DNA of 64,000 bases from Skermanella mucosa (GCF_016765655.2 NZ_CP086106.1:6160501-6224500); one strand, 5' to 3'; shown: positions 7,442-16,135, numbered from the stretch's first letter. Notes: generated by a model not told the origin, from the sequence alone. Numbers and translations are program-made.

Positions 7442-8248
7442 TCAGCGGACCTGCCCGGCAAAGTCCTCGAGGACGGAGTCAGGCAGGCGGGTACGGCGCT
7501 TCAACCACAGGACACCCATCAGGTCGACTATGCCGATGGCCGCACGTCCCAGATTGCCGTATTTCGAGACGCCGCGACGGCGCGCCCGATGATTGACCTC
7601 GACGAAGGCGACGCCATGCCCGTGGATCTGGAACAGGGCGGGAAGGAACCGGTGCATGGCCCCGAAATAAGGCAGATCCAGGAAGGCGTCGCGGCGGAAC
7701 ACCTTGATGCCGCACCCGGTGTCGGCGCAGCCGTCGTTCAGGACGGCCTGGCGCAAGCCGTTGGCGATCCGCGTGGCGACCCGCTTGGACCATATGTCGC
7801 GGCGCTTGCGCCGGATCCCGCCGACCAGCGCCGGCGCGCCGGGCATCATCGCCAGGTCCAGCAGGTTGGGAATGTCGGCGGGATCGTTCTGCCCGTCGCC
7901 GTCGAGCGTCGCGATCCAGGTCCCCCGGGCGGCCCGGACGCCGGTGCGCACGGCGGCGCTCTGGCCCGATCGGGTGGAATGCCGGACGACGCGCACGGCG
8001 CCCGGTTCCGCGGCGAGCCGTCCGGCGGTGCCGTCGTCGCTGCAGTCATCGACGAAGATCACCTCGTACTCCACGGACGCGGCGAGCGCCGCCCGGATCT
8101 CCCCCAGCAGAGGCGCGACGTTTTCCGCCTCGTTGTAGACGGGGACGACCACCGAGAGCCGCGGCTCCGAAGGGAAGTAGGCCGACTGGCCGGCGGCAGG
8201 CGCCGCGGCGGCGGGGGACTCGGCGGTGGGTAAGACGGCGGTGACCAT
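7442..8248 (-). CDS. GT2 glycosyltransferase, DPM1/ArnC-like
   Basis: A 268-residue family 2 glycosyltransferase with SVVVPVYNEAENV (about 31-43), VIFVDDCSDDGT (about 65-76) and TLDGDGQNDPADIP (about 118-131, DxD region), the signature of enzymes that load sugars from nucleotide donors onto polyprenyl phosphate. No long C-terminal membrane helices are evident, so it resembles the soluble or peripheral DPM1 form. The start at 8248 follows an AGGGG Shine-Dalgarno; a longer frame to 8341 has an atypical leader. It heads the three-gene lipid-linked sugar operon. Confidence 0.88.
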   Translation of the reverse strand: MVTAVLPTAESPAAAAPAAGQSAYFPSEPRLSVVVPVYNEAENVAPLLGEIRAALAASVEYEVIFVDDCSDDGTAGRLAAEPGAVRVVRHSTRSGQSAAVRTGVRAARGTWIATLDGDGQNDPADIPNLLDLAMMPGAPALVGGIRRKRRDIWSKRVATRIANGLRQAVLNDGCADTGCGIKVFRRDAFLDLPYFGAMHRFLPALFQIHGHGVAFVEVNHRARRRGVSKYGNLGRAAIGIVDLMGVLWLKRRTRLPDSVLEDFAGQVR

Positions 8249-8415
8249 GGAACCCCTGAGGCATGGCGGCAGGTTGGCCGCATCATAACCATACCCGGGA
8301 TAGAAGAAAGTAAATTGGAGGATCCCAAATATAGATAACAAAAATTTAACGGTAGTTACTTGGACGCGGCAAAGCGCCGCACAGCCTTTTATTCAGCTCC
8401 CACTTCCCGGACTGG

Positions 8416-9105
8416 TTACGGAATCAGCCGGTACCCTCCCGGTTCGGTTACCAGGATCTCCGCATGGGAAGGATCGCGCTCGATCTTCTGGCGCAGGCGA
8501 TAGACATGGGTTTCCAGCGTGTGGGTGGTGACCCCGGCATTGTAGCCCCAGACCTCGCCCAGAAGGGTGTCGCGGCCGACCACCTTCTCGCCGGCGCGGT
8601 AGAGGAACTTGAGGATCGCCGTCTCCTTCTCGGTCAGCCTGATCTTGCGGTTGCCGGCCTCGTTCATCAGGAGCTTGACGCTGGGGCGGAAGGTGTAGGG
8701 GCCGATGGAGAAGACCGCGTCCTCGCTCTGCTCGTACTGGCGCAGCTGGGCGCGCAGCCGGGCCAGCAGCACGCTCAGCCGGAACGGCTTCGTCACATAG
8801 TCGTTGGCGCCGCTGTCGAGGCCCAGGATGGCGTCGCTGTCGGTGCCGGCCGCCGTCAGCATGATGATCGGGCTGCGCACGCCTTCGCGCCGCATCAGGC
8901 GGCACAGCTCGCGCCCGTCCATGTCGGGCAGGCCGACGTCGAGCAGGACGGCGTCGAACACGCCGTGGCGGATCAGGTTCAAGGCGGCCGAGGCGTCGTC
9001 CGCCTCGGCCGTCTCGAACTCCTCGAGGAGATGAAGCTGTTCGGCCAGCGACTGGCGCAGCGCCACGTCGTCATCGACCAGCAGGATCTTCTTGCCCGGC
9101 GTCAT
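8416..9105 (-). CDS. OmpR/PhoB-family DNA-binding response regulator
   Basis: A 229-residue two-component regulator. The receiver domain (1-120) has the acidic pocket VDDD at 10-13, the phosphoacceptor Asp56 in LLDVGLPDMDG, Thr in MLTAAGT, and Lys in DYVTKPF. The C-terminal winged helix carries LTEKETAILKFLYRA and HTLETHVYRLRQKIE. The start at 9105 has AGGGGA upstream; the frame continues further upstream only into untypical sequence. It resembles the alphaproteobacterial CenR-like branch of envelope regulators, a weak assignment from sequence character. No cognate histidine kinase is in the window, so it is an orphan by context. Confidence 0.9.
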   Translation of the reverse strand: MTPGKKILLVDDDVALRQSLAEQLHLLEEFETAEADDASAALNLIRHGVFDAVLLDVGLPDMDGRELCRLMRREGVRSPIIMLTAAGTDSDAILGLDSGANDYVTKPFRLSVLLARLRAQLRQYEQSEDAVFSIGPYTFRPSVKLLMNEAGNRKIRLTEKETAILKFLYRAGEKVVGRDTLLGEVWGYNAGVTTHTLETHVYRLRQKIERDPSHAEILVTEPGGYRLIP

Positions 9106-9181
9106 CGCATCCCCTGTTAGGGTCCCGTTCGGCACCTGGGCGCCCAGCACCGGCCCCGGCGGGGACGCGGATGCGGGATCC

Positions 9182-9466
9182 TCAGCGCTGGACCTCGACT
9201 CCCCGCCAGAACGCGACATGATCCCTGATGGCCGCCGCCGCTTCCTTGGGTTCCGGATAATACCATGCGGCATCGCGGTTTTCGACGCCATCAACCACGA
9301 GCGTGTGGTAATGGGCGGTACCCTTCCAGGGGCAGACGGTCGTGGTGGAGGATGGTTTGAAATAATCGCGCCTGAGCGCAGCCGGCGGAAAATACACGTT
9401 GCCTTCGACCAGCTCGAAGCTGTCCGACTCCGCGATCACTGCGCCGTTCCAGAGTGCCTTGGCCAT
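9182..9466 (-). CDS. DUF427 domain protein
   Basis: A 94-residue protein covering one complete DUF427 domain: AKALWNGAVIAESDSFELVEGNVYFP at the start, TTTVCPWKGTAHYH in the middle, and AWYYPEPKEAA near the end. The CPWKG(T)A(H/S)Y core is the family hallmark. The fold is a small beta barrel of unknown biochemical role. The start at 9466 follows GGGAGGAC at ideal distance; the longer open frame to 9631 runs across the region before tRNA-Leu and is rejected. Function unknown. Confidence 0.88.
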   Translation of the reverse strand: MAKALWNGAVIAESDSFELVEGNVYFPPAALRRDYFKPSSTTTVCPWKGTAHYHTLVVDGVENRDAAWYYPEPKEAAAAIRDHVAFWRGVEVQR

Positions 9467-9587
9467 GTCCGTCCTCCCGCGTCGATGCCGTACCGCGTGC
9501 CGGTACCGGGAGAGACATAGGCCGATCGGAGCGGCGGGGGAGACCCGCGATCCGTTACCGCGCCGCTTTGAAGCCACCCTCGGAGGA

Positions 9588-9674
9588 TGGTGCCCAGGAG
9601 AAGACTCGAACTTCCACGACATTTCTGCCACAGGTACCTGAAACCTGCGCGTCTACCAATTCCGCCACCTGGGC
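9588..9674 (-). tRNA. tRNA-Leu (anticodon CAG)
   Basis: An 87-nt class II tRNA with encoded CCA. The 7-bp acceptor stem pairs GCCCAGG with CCTGGGC. The D-arm reads GGCGGAATTGGTAGACGCG, as in other leucine tRNAs; the anticodon stem CAGGT/ACCTG encloses TTCAGGT, giving anticodon CAG for CUG codons. A long variable arm and a GTTCGAGTC T-loop follow. It lies 12 bases beyond the stop of the methyltransferase gene on the same strand, so it could be reached by readthrough or have its own promoter. Confidence 0.97.
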
Positions 9675-9686
9675 AGCGCGGACCGG

Positions 9687-10532
9687 CTAGATACTGTGAC
9701 CGGCGGCGGCTGTCAAAGGCTTTCGGCGCGGTTCCGCGAAAATATCGACATGGCCGACCAGGGCCTCCAGGACGCCCGCTTGCGCGGCCGCGCGGCGGCG
9801 TTCCGCCCAGCCCTCGATCGCCGGGGAACAGCCGTCCGGCGCGATCTCCCGGGCAGCACCCCGATAGCCTTCGATCAGGGCCAGATGCATGGCGACGTCG
9901 GCCGGCCCGATGGTCCAGTCGCTGGCGGCGGTCTCGACCGCGAAGCCGTTGGCCCGCAGGGCATCGGCCAGCCGCGTCGGGGCTTCCGGCCCGAGGGCGG
10001 GGCCGAAGCCCTTGTCGGTCGCCTGATGCCGCTCGATCCAGCCGCGCATCGCGGCGTCCTGCGGGTCTTCGGGCGACCAGCGGAGCCGCCCGTCGACGCT
10101 CAGCGTGACAAGCACCGGTCTGGGCGCCCCCGCCAGGGCGGCGACGAAGCGGTCCATCCAGGCGGCTGAAACGAGGTCGAACAGGGCCGTCGCGACGATG
10201 GCGTCGAACTGCCGGAAATCCAGGGTCTCCAGGTCGCTCGACAGATCGACGCTGCGGGTCTCGAAGGCGGGCAGGGGATGCGCGCCGACAGCCAACTCCT
10301 CCGCGACCGCGCCGAGCAGGACGGGATCATGGTCGGCCAGCACCCAGCGCTGGCCCGGACGCCGGAGGCGCGGCGACAGGTGGCGCAGGTTCGCGCCGGT
10401 GCCGGCGGCGAGATCGAGCAGGCGCGGGCTGTCCGGCAGCGCCGCGGCGAAGCGCCGGGTCAGCGATCCGTCCCGGGCGGCATCGTCGAACGGCGCCCGC
10501 AGGCGCAGCCAGTCCCGGTCGAAGCCGCCCAT
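9687..10532 (-). CDS. class I SAM-dependent methyltransferase
   Basis: A 281-residue protein with a Rossmann SAM-binding core. Motif I is LLDLAAGTGANLRHL (about residues 38-52), followed by WVLADHDPVLL (acidic end of strand 2), and FDAIVATALFDLVSAAW further on as motif IV. It is the last gene of a five-gene minus-strand unit, 18 bases after the glycosyltransferase stop. No particular substrate class is recognisable. Context suggests it methylates a product of the flavin/pterin-like pathway or its glycoside, which is inference. Confidence 0.8.
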   Translation of the reverse strand: MGGFDRDWLRLRAPFDDAARDGSLTRRFAAALPDSPRLLDLAAGTGANLRHLSPRLRRPGQRWVLADHDPVLLGAVAEELAVGAHPLPAFETRSVDLSSDLETLDFRQFDAIVATALFDLVSAAWMDRFVAALAGAPRPVLVTLSVDGRLRWSPEDPQDAAMRGWIERHQATDKGFGPALGPEAPTRLADALRANGFAVETAASDWTIGPADVAMHLALIEGYRGAAREIAPDGCSPAIEGWAERRRAAAQAGVLEALVGHVDIFAEPRRKPLTAAAGHSI

Positions 10533-10550
10533 GTCCTGTCTCCCGGATGC

Positions 10551-11636
10551 TCAATCGCCCGTGGCGCACAAGCGCAGCCGGGGCTCCAGGCCGGCCAGCT
10601 CGGCGGCGAAACGGTCGGCCGCGTCGTCCCAGGTCGGCAGGCACCGGGCCGCGGACCGCGCCGCCGAGGTCAGCCGGGACCGCAACCCGCCGTCCGTCAG
10701 CAACAGCCGCAGCGCGTCTCGGAGCGCCGCGGCGTCGCCGGGCGGGACCAGGATCGCGGCATCCTCCGGCACGGTGGTCGGAATGGCGCCGGCGCGGGTG
10801 CTGACGATCGGCAGCCCGTGGGACAGCGCCTCCGCCAGCGCCATGCCGTATCCCTCGTAGTAGGAGGGCAGCACGAACAGGTCGGCGCCATGGTACTGGC
10901 TGGGCATCGCCGCGGGGCCGATCTCGTCCATCAGGGCGATCCTGCCGGTCAGCCCGTGGCGCAAGATCGCGTCCTGCACCGCCGCGGCGGCCCCGGCATC
11001 GCGCCTGGTGCTGCCGATGCAGGTGAGTTTCCAGGGCAGGTCGGCAAGGCCGGCCAGGGCTTCGACCAGCAGCAGGTGGCCCTTGCGCGGCGTGACGGTG
11101 GCGACGCACAGCAGGTTCGGCTCCGGCGTCCCGGAGCCGGCGGCCGGCCCCTCGGGCCGGTCGGTCCCGGGCTCGACGACGCCCAGACGGTCCGGCGTCA
11201 CGTGGAACCCGGACAGCAGAGCTTGCGCGGTGTAGGGGCTGGTCACGACCACGCGGTGGACACGGGCGAGGCAGCCTTGTTCCAGTTGCCGCAGGGTGCG
11301 CGCCTGCGCCTCGTCCAGCCCGGTTTCCAGCGACAGGGGATGGTGGACCAGCGCCATCAGGCGCAGCCGGTGGTTCTCGATCATCAGGCTGCCGGCGACG
11401 CCCGGCAGCGCCAGCCCGTCGATCACCACCAGGGCGCCGTCGGGCAGGCGGGACAGCACGCGGTCCGCCTCGTAGATCGCTTCCTGGTCGACGATCGGGT
11501 AGGGGCCGGGCAGCTCGTGGACATGGACCGGGATACCGCGCGCCCGCAGGCCCGCGACGATGCGGGCGTCGTAGATGTAGCCGCCGGTCTTCTGGTCGAG
11601 GCGGCCGGGCAGAACCAGATGGACGTCCAGGCTCAT
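10551..11636 (-). CDS. GT4-family glycosyltransferase
   Basis: A 361-residue GT-B glycosyltransferase. The N-terminus has the [17 protein letters not shown] acceptor-side segment. The C-terminal donor domain has [20 protein letters not shown] and the EX7E motif in [12 protein letters not shown] (about residues 260-271), then [16 protein letters not shown]. The start at 11636 overlaps the stop of the PTPS-like gene by four bases (ATGA), so the two are coupled. A longer open frame upstream runs through that gene and is discarded. The acceptor is unknown; its place among nucleotide-derived-cofactor enzymes is unusual. Confidence 0.85.
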   Translation of the reverse strand: MSLDVHLVLPGRLDQKTGGYIYDARIVAGLRARGIPVHVHELPGPYPIVDQEAIYEADRVLSRLPDGALVVIDGLALPGVAGSLMIENHRLRLMALVHHPLSLETGLDEAQARTLRQLEQGCLARVHRVVVTSPYTAQALLSGFHVTPDRLGVVEPGTDRPEGPAAGSGTPEPNLLCVATVTPRKGHLLLVEALAGLADLPWKLTCIGSTRRDAGAAAAVQDAILRHGLTGRIALMDEIGPAAMPSQYHGADLFVLPSYYEGYGMALAEALSHGLPIVSTRAGAIPTTVPEDAAILVPPGDAAALRDALRLLLTDGGLRSRLTSAARSAARCLPTWDDAADRFAAELAGLEPRLRLCATGD

Positions 11637-12049
11637 CGAGCCGCATCCCCCTGGAGCGGACCCTCGAACGTGGCCCAGGCGATATGGGACTCGTGAAGGG
11701 TGACCTTGAGGCTGTCGAGGCCCAGCCCGCCCTCGCCCAGCGCGCCGTCCAGGATGCGGGCGCCCAGGCGGCGGTGGATCTCGCCGCACAGGAACTCGGT
11801 CGTCGTGTTGACGCCGGAAAGCTCCTCGACCTCGTCCAGGTTCCGGTAGTTCAGCGGCTTCAGGACCTCGGCGAGCAGGGCGGCGGCCATCCCGATATCG
11901 ACCACGAGGCCGTCGGCGTCGAGTTCGCGCCGGCGCATCTCCAGGTCGCATATGAAGGTGGCGCCATGGAGCTTCTGGGCGGGGCCGAACACCGCGCCCT
12001 TGAAGCTGTGCGCGATCATGATGTGATCCCGCACGGTCAGGCTGTACAT
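11633..12049 (-). CDS. PTPS/QueD-family protein with altered active site
   Basis: A 138-residue member of the 6-pyruvoyl-tetrahydropterin synthase / 6-carboxytetrahydropterin synthase fold. The family frame is clear (IAHSF at 12-16, KLHGATF at 26-32, C-terminal LHESH). However, the usual CxxxHGH metal/catalytic motif reads AxxxHGA: Ala24 replaces the catalytic Cys and Ala30 replaces the second His of HGH. The usual LDHHYLN is LNYRNLD, losing the catalytic Asp-His pair. The C-terminal Glu (HES) is kept. It is therefore unlikely to carry out ordinary QueD or PTPS chemistry. It lies 25 bases after the MDR dehydrogenase and overlaps the GT4 gene. Confidence 0.82.
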   Translation of the reverse strand: MYSLTVRDHIMIAHSFKGAVFGPAQKLHGATFICDLEMRRRELDADGLVVDIGMAAALLAEVLKPLNYRNLDEVEELSGVNTTTEFLCGEIHRRLGARILDGALGEGGLGLDSLKVTLHESHIAWATFEGPLQGDAAR

Positions 12050-12074
12050 CGGCGAAGTCCTCCGTTCCGGTTCG

Positions 12075-13106
12075 TCATCGGGCGCCGCCGTAGCGGACCA
12101 GATGGCAGATCTGATTTGCGGGCTGATCGCCGGGCGTCAGCGCGAGTTTGGGAAAAATATCTGTTAGGTCAGCAAACAAACATGATCCGGTCAAGAGGAT
12201 ATCCGGCCTTGAATCCTTCAGCAGGTCGAGGGCCAGGGTCAAGCGGTCGCGGTAACTCCAGCGCGACCGCATGGCCGGTGCCACCGCCCCGACCTGGCTG
12301 GACACCAGGCGGAGCCGGCGCGGATGGAAGGCGGCGCCGAGGGGTGCCGCGACCGGCCGGGTGCCGTACCAGCTGGCCTCCACCACCGTCGCCTCGAACC
12401 CGGCGAGCGCCAGCGCCGTGACGAGGCCGTCGGGATTGCCGCTGGCATGGATCACTATGTCGCAGTCCCCCGACGCCGCCTCCGGCAGCGCGAACCCGAC
12501 GCCCAGCGCCTCGGCCACGGCGGCGCGGGCCGGATCGACGTCGATCAGCTCGACCCGGGCGGCGGGGATCCGGGCCGCCAGCCAGGCCGTCAGGCAGCCG
12601 ACGACGCCGCCGCCGATCACCGCGATCCGGCTGCCGACCGGGGGCAGGGCGTCCCACAGGATGTTGACCGCCGTCTCCATGTTGGCGGCCAGCGCGGCGC
12701 GATCGGCCGGCACGCCGTCCGGGACCGGCACGACGGCGTCGGCGGGAACGACGAACCGGTCCTGGTGCGGGTGCAGGCAGAACACCCGCCGGCCCGCCAG
12801 CGCGGCCGGACCCCGCTCGACCACGCCGACCATGCAGTAGCCGTACTTGACCGGGCCGGGGAAGTCGCCTTCCTGGAACGGGCAGCGCATGGTGTCGAAC
12901 AACTCCGGCGGCACCTTGCCCTGGAACACCAGGCTCTCGGTGCCGCGGCTGACGGCGCTGACCTCGGCGCGGACCAGCACCTCGCCGGGACCGGGGCCGG
13001 GCAGGGGCGCCTCGCGCAGCTCCCCCCGGCCGGGGGCCACGGTCCAGAACGCGGTGGCGGTATCGGTCGGCGGGTCGTTCGGGATGGGATCAGCCACGCA
13101 GGTCAC
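12075..13106 (-). CDS. MDR-superfamily dehydrogenase lacking zinc ligands
   Basis: A 343-residue medium-chain dehydrogenase/reductase. The GroES-like N-terminal half includes [18 protein letters not shown], and the Rossmann half has [15 protein letters not shown] and [10 protein letters not shown] for NAD(P) binding. The position of the first catalytic-zinc Cys (usually C-GTD/S) is Ser in AVSRGTE, and the GHE motif is replaced by PVKYGY, so a catalytic zinc is not expected; the four-Cys structural lobe is also missing. It overlaps the RibD-like gene by 17 bases and precedes the PTPS-like gene, so it belongs to that pathway. Substrate unknown. Confidence 0.82.
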   Translation of the reverse strand: MTCVADPIPNDPPTDTATAFWTVAPGRGELREAPLPGPGPGEVLVRAEVSAVSRGTESLVFQGKVPPELFDTMRCPFQEGDFPGPVKYGYCMVGVVERGPAALAGRRVFCLHPHQDRFVVPADAVVPVPDGVPADRAALAANMETAVNILWDALPPVGSRIAVIGGGVVGCLTAWLAARIPAARVELIDVDPARAAVAEALGVGFALPEAASGDCDIVIHASGNPDGLVTALALAGFEATVVEASWYGTRPVAAPLGAAFHPRRLRLVSSQVGAVAPAMRSRWSYRDRLTLALDLLKDSRPDILLTGSCLFADLTDIFPKLALTPGDQPANQICHLVRYGGAR

Positions 13107-13941
13107 AATCGAACAGGATGTCCGTTCCCAGGACGAAATGGCGCGACTTCGGCCGCAGTCCGCCGTCGATCGTCTCGATCTCCGGCAAGGTGAAGCTGGG
13201 CCGGCCGGATCCCAGGATCAGCGGCGCCACGGTGACCTGGAGCCGGTCGAGGCAGCCGGCCTGGAGGAAGCGGGACACGGTCACGCCGCCGCCCTCGATG
13301 AAGACGAACTCCAGGCCCCGGTCGGCCAGCAGCGCCAGGATGCCGCCGGGATCGAGCCCGGCGCCGCACCGGGGCAGCCCGAGCACTTCGGCGGCGCCGA
13401 CGCGCTCGCCGGGCCGCGCCCGGTCGTGGGCGCACAGCAGCAGCGTCGGCGCGGCGCCGTCGTGGAAAATCCCCTGGCTGCCGTCGAGCCGGCGGTTGGT
13501 GTCGACCACGACCCGCACCGGGTTGCGCCCCTCGCACAGCCGGACGGTCAGCTTGGGATCGTCGTGCCGCACGGTGCCGGCCCCGACCAGGACGGCGTCC
13601 GACAGCGCGCGCATGCGGTGATTGTGCAGGATGTCCTCGGGACCGGTCACCCACTGGGAGGCGCCGCACAGGGTCGCGATCCTGCCGTCCAGGCTCTGCC
13701 CCAGATGGGCGACGGCATAGCGCCCGGGCGGCCTTCCTGCGCACAGGGGAAGATAGAGGTCGCACAGGAGGAGGCTTTCGCCATCCGCCGGCCCGATGCC
13801 GCCCCGGATGGCGTCCGCGGTCGGCGGCATGGCCGGGCCGGGTCCCCCGCGGCCATGCCGGAGGTCGAGGATCGCCCGCCAGAGCCGGTCCGGATCGGAA
13901 GCGGGCGAGGAGCCCGCGAGGGAGGGTTCGGTACTATCCAT
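13090..13941 (-). CDS. RibD C-terminal-type (DHFR-fold) pyrimidine reductase
   Basis: A 283-residue protein whose residues from about 75 onward are a complete RibD reductase domain: [47 protein letters not shown] and [12 protein letters not shown]. The deaminase domain of bacterial RibD is absent; the first 75 residues are a poorly conserved leader. In archaea and fungi, stand-alone reductases of this kind reduce the ribosyl side chain of the GTP cyclohydrolase II product before deamination. ATG at 13941 (preceded by TAGGG) is preferred over a TTG two codons earlier. It is first in the minus-strand operon, divergent from the CDP-alcohol transferase and RibA-like unit. Confidence 0.85.
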   Translation of the reverse strand: MDSTEPSLAGSSPASDPDRLWRAILDLRHGRGGPGPAMPPTADAIRGGIGPADGESLLLCDLYLPLCAGRPPGRYAVAHLGQSLDGRIATLCGASQWVTGPEDILHNHRMRALSDAVLVGAGTVRHDDPKLTVRLCEGRNPVRVVVDTNRRLDGSQGIFHDGAAPTLLLCAHDRARPGERVGAAEVLGLPRCGAGLDPGGILALLADRGLEFVFIEGGGVTVSRFLQAGCLDRLQVTVAPLILGSGRPSFTLPEIETIDGGLRPKSRHFVLGTDILFDCDLRG

Positions 13942-14050
13942 GATCAAGCCCTACCAATTGCCCTCTCCGTCCCGCTTTACCAGTCCCCCGTTCAAGGTAA
14001 TTCCCGCGGGCCTCCATCGACAGGACCCGAGCCCTTTACCATCGCATTTT

Positions 14051-14908
14051 ATGCACCAATTATCGTCAATGGCTTACGGATCGACCGACAGCGCCCACAG
14101 GGAACCCGGGCAGGGAATGCCGGCGACGGCCCGGCTCTTCCTCAGCGTCGCCCTGCACATGGCGGCGGGCGGCGTGCTGACGGCCGCCGCCGCGGTGGCG
14201 CTGGGCGATCTGGCCGGCCTGCCCGGCATCTATCCCCTGACCGCCATGGGCTGCTACGCGATCGTCGCGGTGCTGATGCTGCTCCACCTGCGCGGGCACG
14301 CGCCCCATGCCCGTTTCGGCGCCGCCAACCGGGTGACGCTGCTGCGCGGCGTGATCGCCAGCCTGATCGGCGGGACGATCCCGGTGATCCGGCATCTCTC
14401 GCCCGAAGCGCTTTGGGTCGTCTCGCTGGCGGCTCTGCTGGCGCTGGTGCTGGACGGGGTGGACGGCTGGGTCGCCCGGCGGACGCGGATGGCGACCCCG
14501 TACGGCAAGCAGCTGGACATCAATTTCGACACGGTCCTGATGGGCATCCTCGCGGTGCTGGCATGGCAGGACGGCAAGGCGGGCGCATGGGTGCTGGCGA
14601 TCGGGCTGGCGCGCTACGGCTTCGTCGCCGCCGGCTGGGTCTGGCCCATGCTGAACGCCGAGCTGCCGTTCAGCCAGCGGCGCCGGGTCATCTGCGTCGT
14701 GCAGATCGCGGTCCTCCTGGCCTGCATCCTGCCGGTGGTCCAGCCGCCGCTCAGCAGCCTTGCGGCCGCAGCGGCACTTGGCCTTTTGCTTTTCTCCTTC
14801 GCGGTCGATACGCTTTGGCTGGTGAAGGCCGGCGTGGACGATGGCACGCGGACGGACGGGTATCGCGACAGGGACCCCGCCGCCGAGCCTACCCGGACCG
14901 ACATCTGA
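14051..14908 (+). CDS. CDP-alcohol phosphatidyltransferase family protein
   Basis: Polytopic membrane enzyme with the full CDP-alcohol phosphotransferase signature, D-x2-DG-x2-AR-x9-G-x3-D-x3-D (DGVDGWVARRT, then GKQLDINFD), so the catalytic aspartates are intact. Six or so hydrophobic helices are visible. Homologues transfer a phosphoalcohol from a CDP-linked lipid or CDP-activated polar group. The start is uncertain: ATG at 14051, 14069 and 14117 are all possible; the last has AGGG only one base away. It is divergent from the RibD-like operon (109 bp between) and 39 bases before the RibA-like gene, so it belongs to the same cluster. Confidence 0.85.
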   Translation: MHQLSSMAYGSTDSAHREPGQGMPATARLFLSVALHMAAGGVLTAAAAVALGDLAGLPGIYPLTAMGCYAIVAVLMLLHLRGHAPHARFGAANRVTLLRGVIASLIGGTIPVIRHLSPEALWVVSLAALLALVLDGVDGWVARRTRMATPYGKQLDINFDTVLMGILAVLAWQDGKAGAWVLAIGLARYGFVAAGWVWPMLNAELPFSQRRRVICVVQIAVLLACILPVVQPPLSSLAAAAALGLLLFSFAVDTLWLVKAGVDDGTRTDGYRDRDPAAEPTRTDI

Positions 14909-14947
14909 CAGCCCGCTCCACTTTCCACGGACATCAAGAAAAGAACA

Positions 14948-16108
14948 ATGACCTCCCCCAGTCTCGCCAAACTGACGGACGACCTGTCCCAACCCCTCGA
15001 TCAGACGGCCCTGCGGTCGGTCGATCGTGCGATCGGCGAGCTGCGGCGCGGCGATCCCGTCCTGGTGGAGGATCTGGAGGGGAGCCTCGCCCTGGCGCTG
15101 TCGGTGGAAGCGGTGACGGCGGAGGCGCTGGACGGTCTCAGGAAATCGGCCGGAGCATCCCCTGTGCTCGCGGTCACCCGGCCGCGCGCCGCGGCGATCG
15201 GGCTGTCCGGGCAGCAGGCGCCGGTGGTCACGCTGGCGCTGAGCGGCGGCCTGGATGCCGACGCGATCCACACGCTGGTAGATCCGACGCGGCGGACGCC
15301 CCAGGGTCCCGTCCCGGCCCTGAGCGTGGCGCCGGCCGAGCTGGGAACCCGCGAGGGAGCGGCCGTGGCGCTGGCCAAGCTGGCGCGCCTGCTGCCGGCC
15401 GCCGTCGTCGCTCCGGTCCGGCTGCCGCGCGGGACCACGGCGGTGACCTGGGCCGCCAAGCACGACCTGATGCTGGTGCGGGCGCGGGACATCCTGGACT
15501 ACCAGACCCATGCGGCGCGGACGCTGACCCTGGTCGGCGACGCCGCGGTGCCGCTGGTCGATGCCGAGAACACGCGGGTGCTGGCATTCCGTCCGCCCGA
15601 CGGCGGAGTCGAACATCTGGCGATCGTGATCGGCGATCCCTCCGCCGAAGACGGCCCGGCGCTGGTCCGGCTGCATTCGGAATGCTTCACCGGCGACCTG
15701 CTGGGCTCGCTCCGCTGCGACTGCGGCGACCAGCTCCGCGGCGCCATCGCGGAGATTGCCCGGCAGGGCAGCGGCATCGTGTTCTACCTGGCGCAGGAGG
15801 GCAGGGGTATCGGGCTGGTCAACAAGCTGCGGGCCTACCAGCTTCAGGACGACGGGTTCGACACGGTCGAGGCCAACGAGATGCTGGGCTTCGACGCCGA
15901 CGAGCGGATATATCTTCCGGCGGCGGAGATGCTGCGCCAGCTGGGGTTCTCCCAGGTGCGGCTGCTGACCAACAACCCGGACAAGCTGCGCCAGCTGGCG
16001 CGCTGCGGGATCGAGGTGGTCGACCGGGTGCCCCATGTCTTCCCCAGCAACGGCCACAACGAAGCCTATCTGAAGACCAAGGCCGAACGCAGCGGCCACA
16101 TGTTCTGA
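14948..16108 (+). CDS. ribA: GTP cyclohydrolase II with vestigial RibB-like N-terminal domain
   Basis: A 386-residue RibBA-type two-domain protein. The C-terminal domain (about 210-386) is an intact GTP cyclohydrolase II: zinc Cys in HSECFTGDLLGSLRCDCG (C-x10-C-x-C), YLAQEGRGIGL, DTVEAN and LLTNNPDK. It should open the GTP ring to the diaminopyrimidinone phosphate. The N-terminal domain aligns by length with DHBP synthase, but the DDEDRENEGDL metal motif reads EDLEGSLALAL and the GHTEAAVDLA motif reads GTREGAAVALA, so DHBP synthase activity is unlikely. The normal riboflavin gene is probably elsewhere. Context with a reductase, PTPS-like protein and transferases suggests a specialised GTP-derived pathway. 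Confidence 0.9.
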   Translation: MTSPSLAKLTDDLSQPLDQTALRSVDRAIGELRRGDPVLVEDLEGSLALALSVEAVTAEALDGLRKSAGASPVLAVTRPRAAAIGLSGQQAPVVTLALSGGLDADAIHTLVDPTRRTPQGPVPALSVAPAELGTREGAAVALAKLARLLPAAVVAPVRLPRGTTAVTWAAKHDLMLVRARDILDYQTHAARTLTLVGDAAVPLVDAENTRVLAFRPPDGGVEHLAIVIGDPSAEDGPALVRLHSECFTGDLLGSLRCDCGDQLRGAIAEIARQGSGIVFYLAQEGRGIGLVNKLRAYQLQDDGFDTVEANEMLGFDADERIYLPAAEMLRQLGFSQVRLLTNNPDKLRQLARCGIEVVDRVPHVFPSNGHNEAYLKTKAERSGHMF

Positions 16109-16135
16109 GCGTCGAGGGGACGGAAATAACCGGAC

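Noticed and set aside
8341-8415. GCGGC/GCCGC hairpin (8366-8380) after the response regulator gene as a terminator
   Set aside because: The stem is only five base pairs and no T-run follows on the minus strand, so it is too weak to list.
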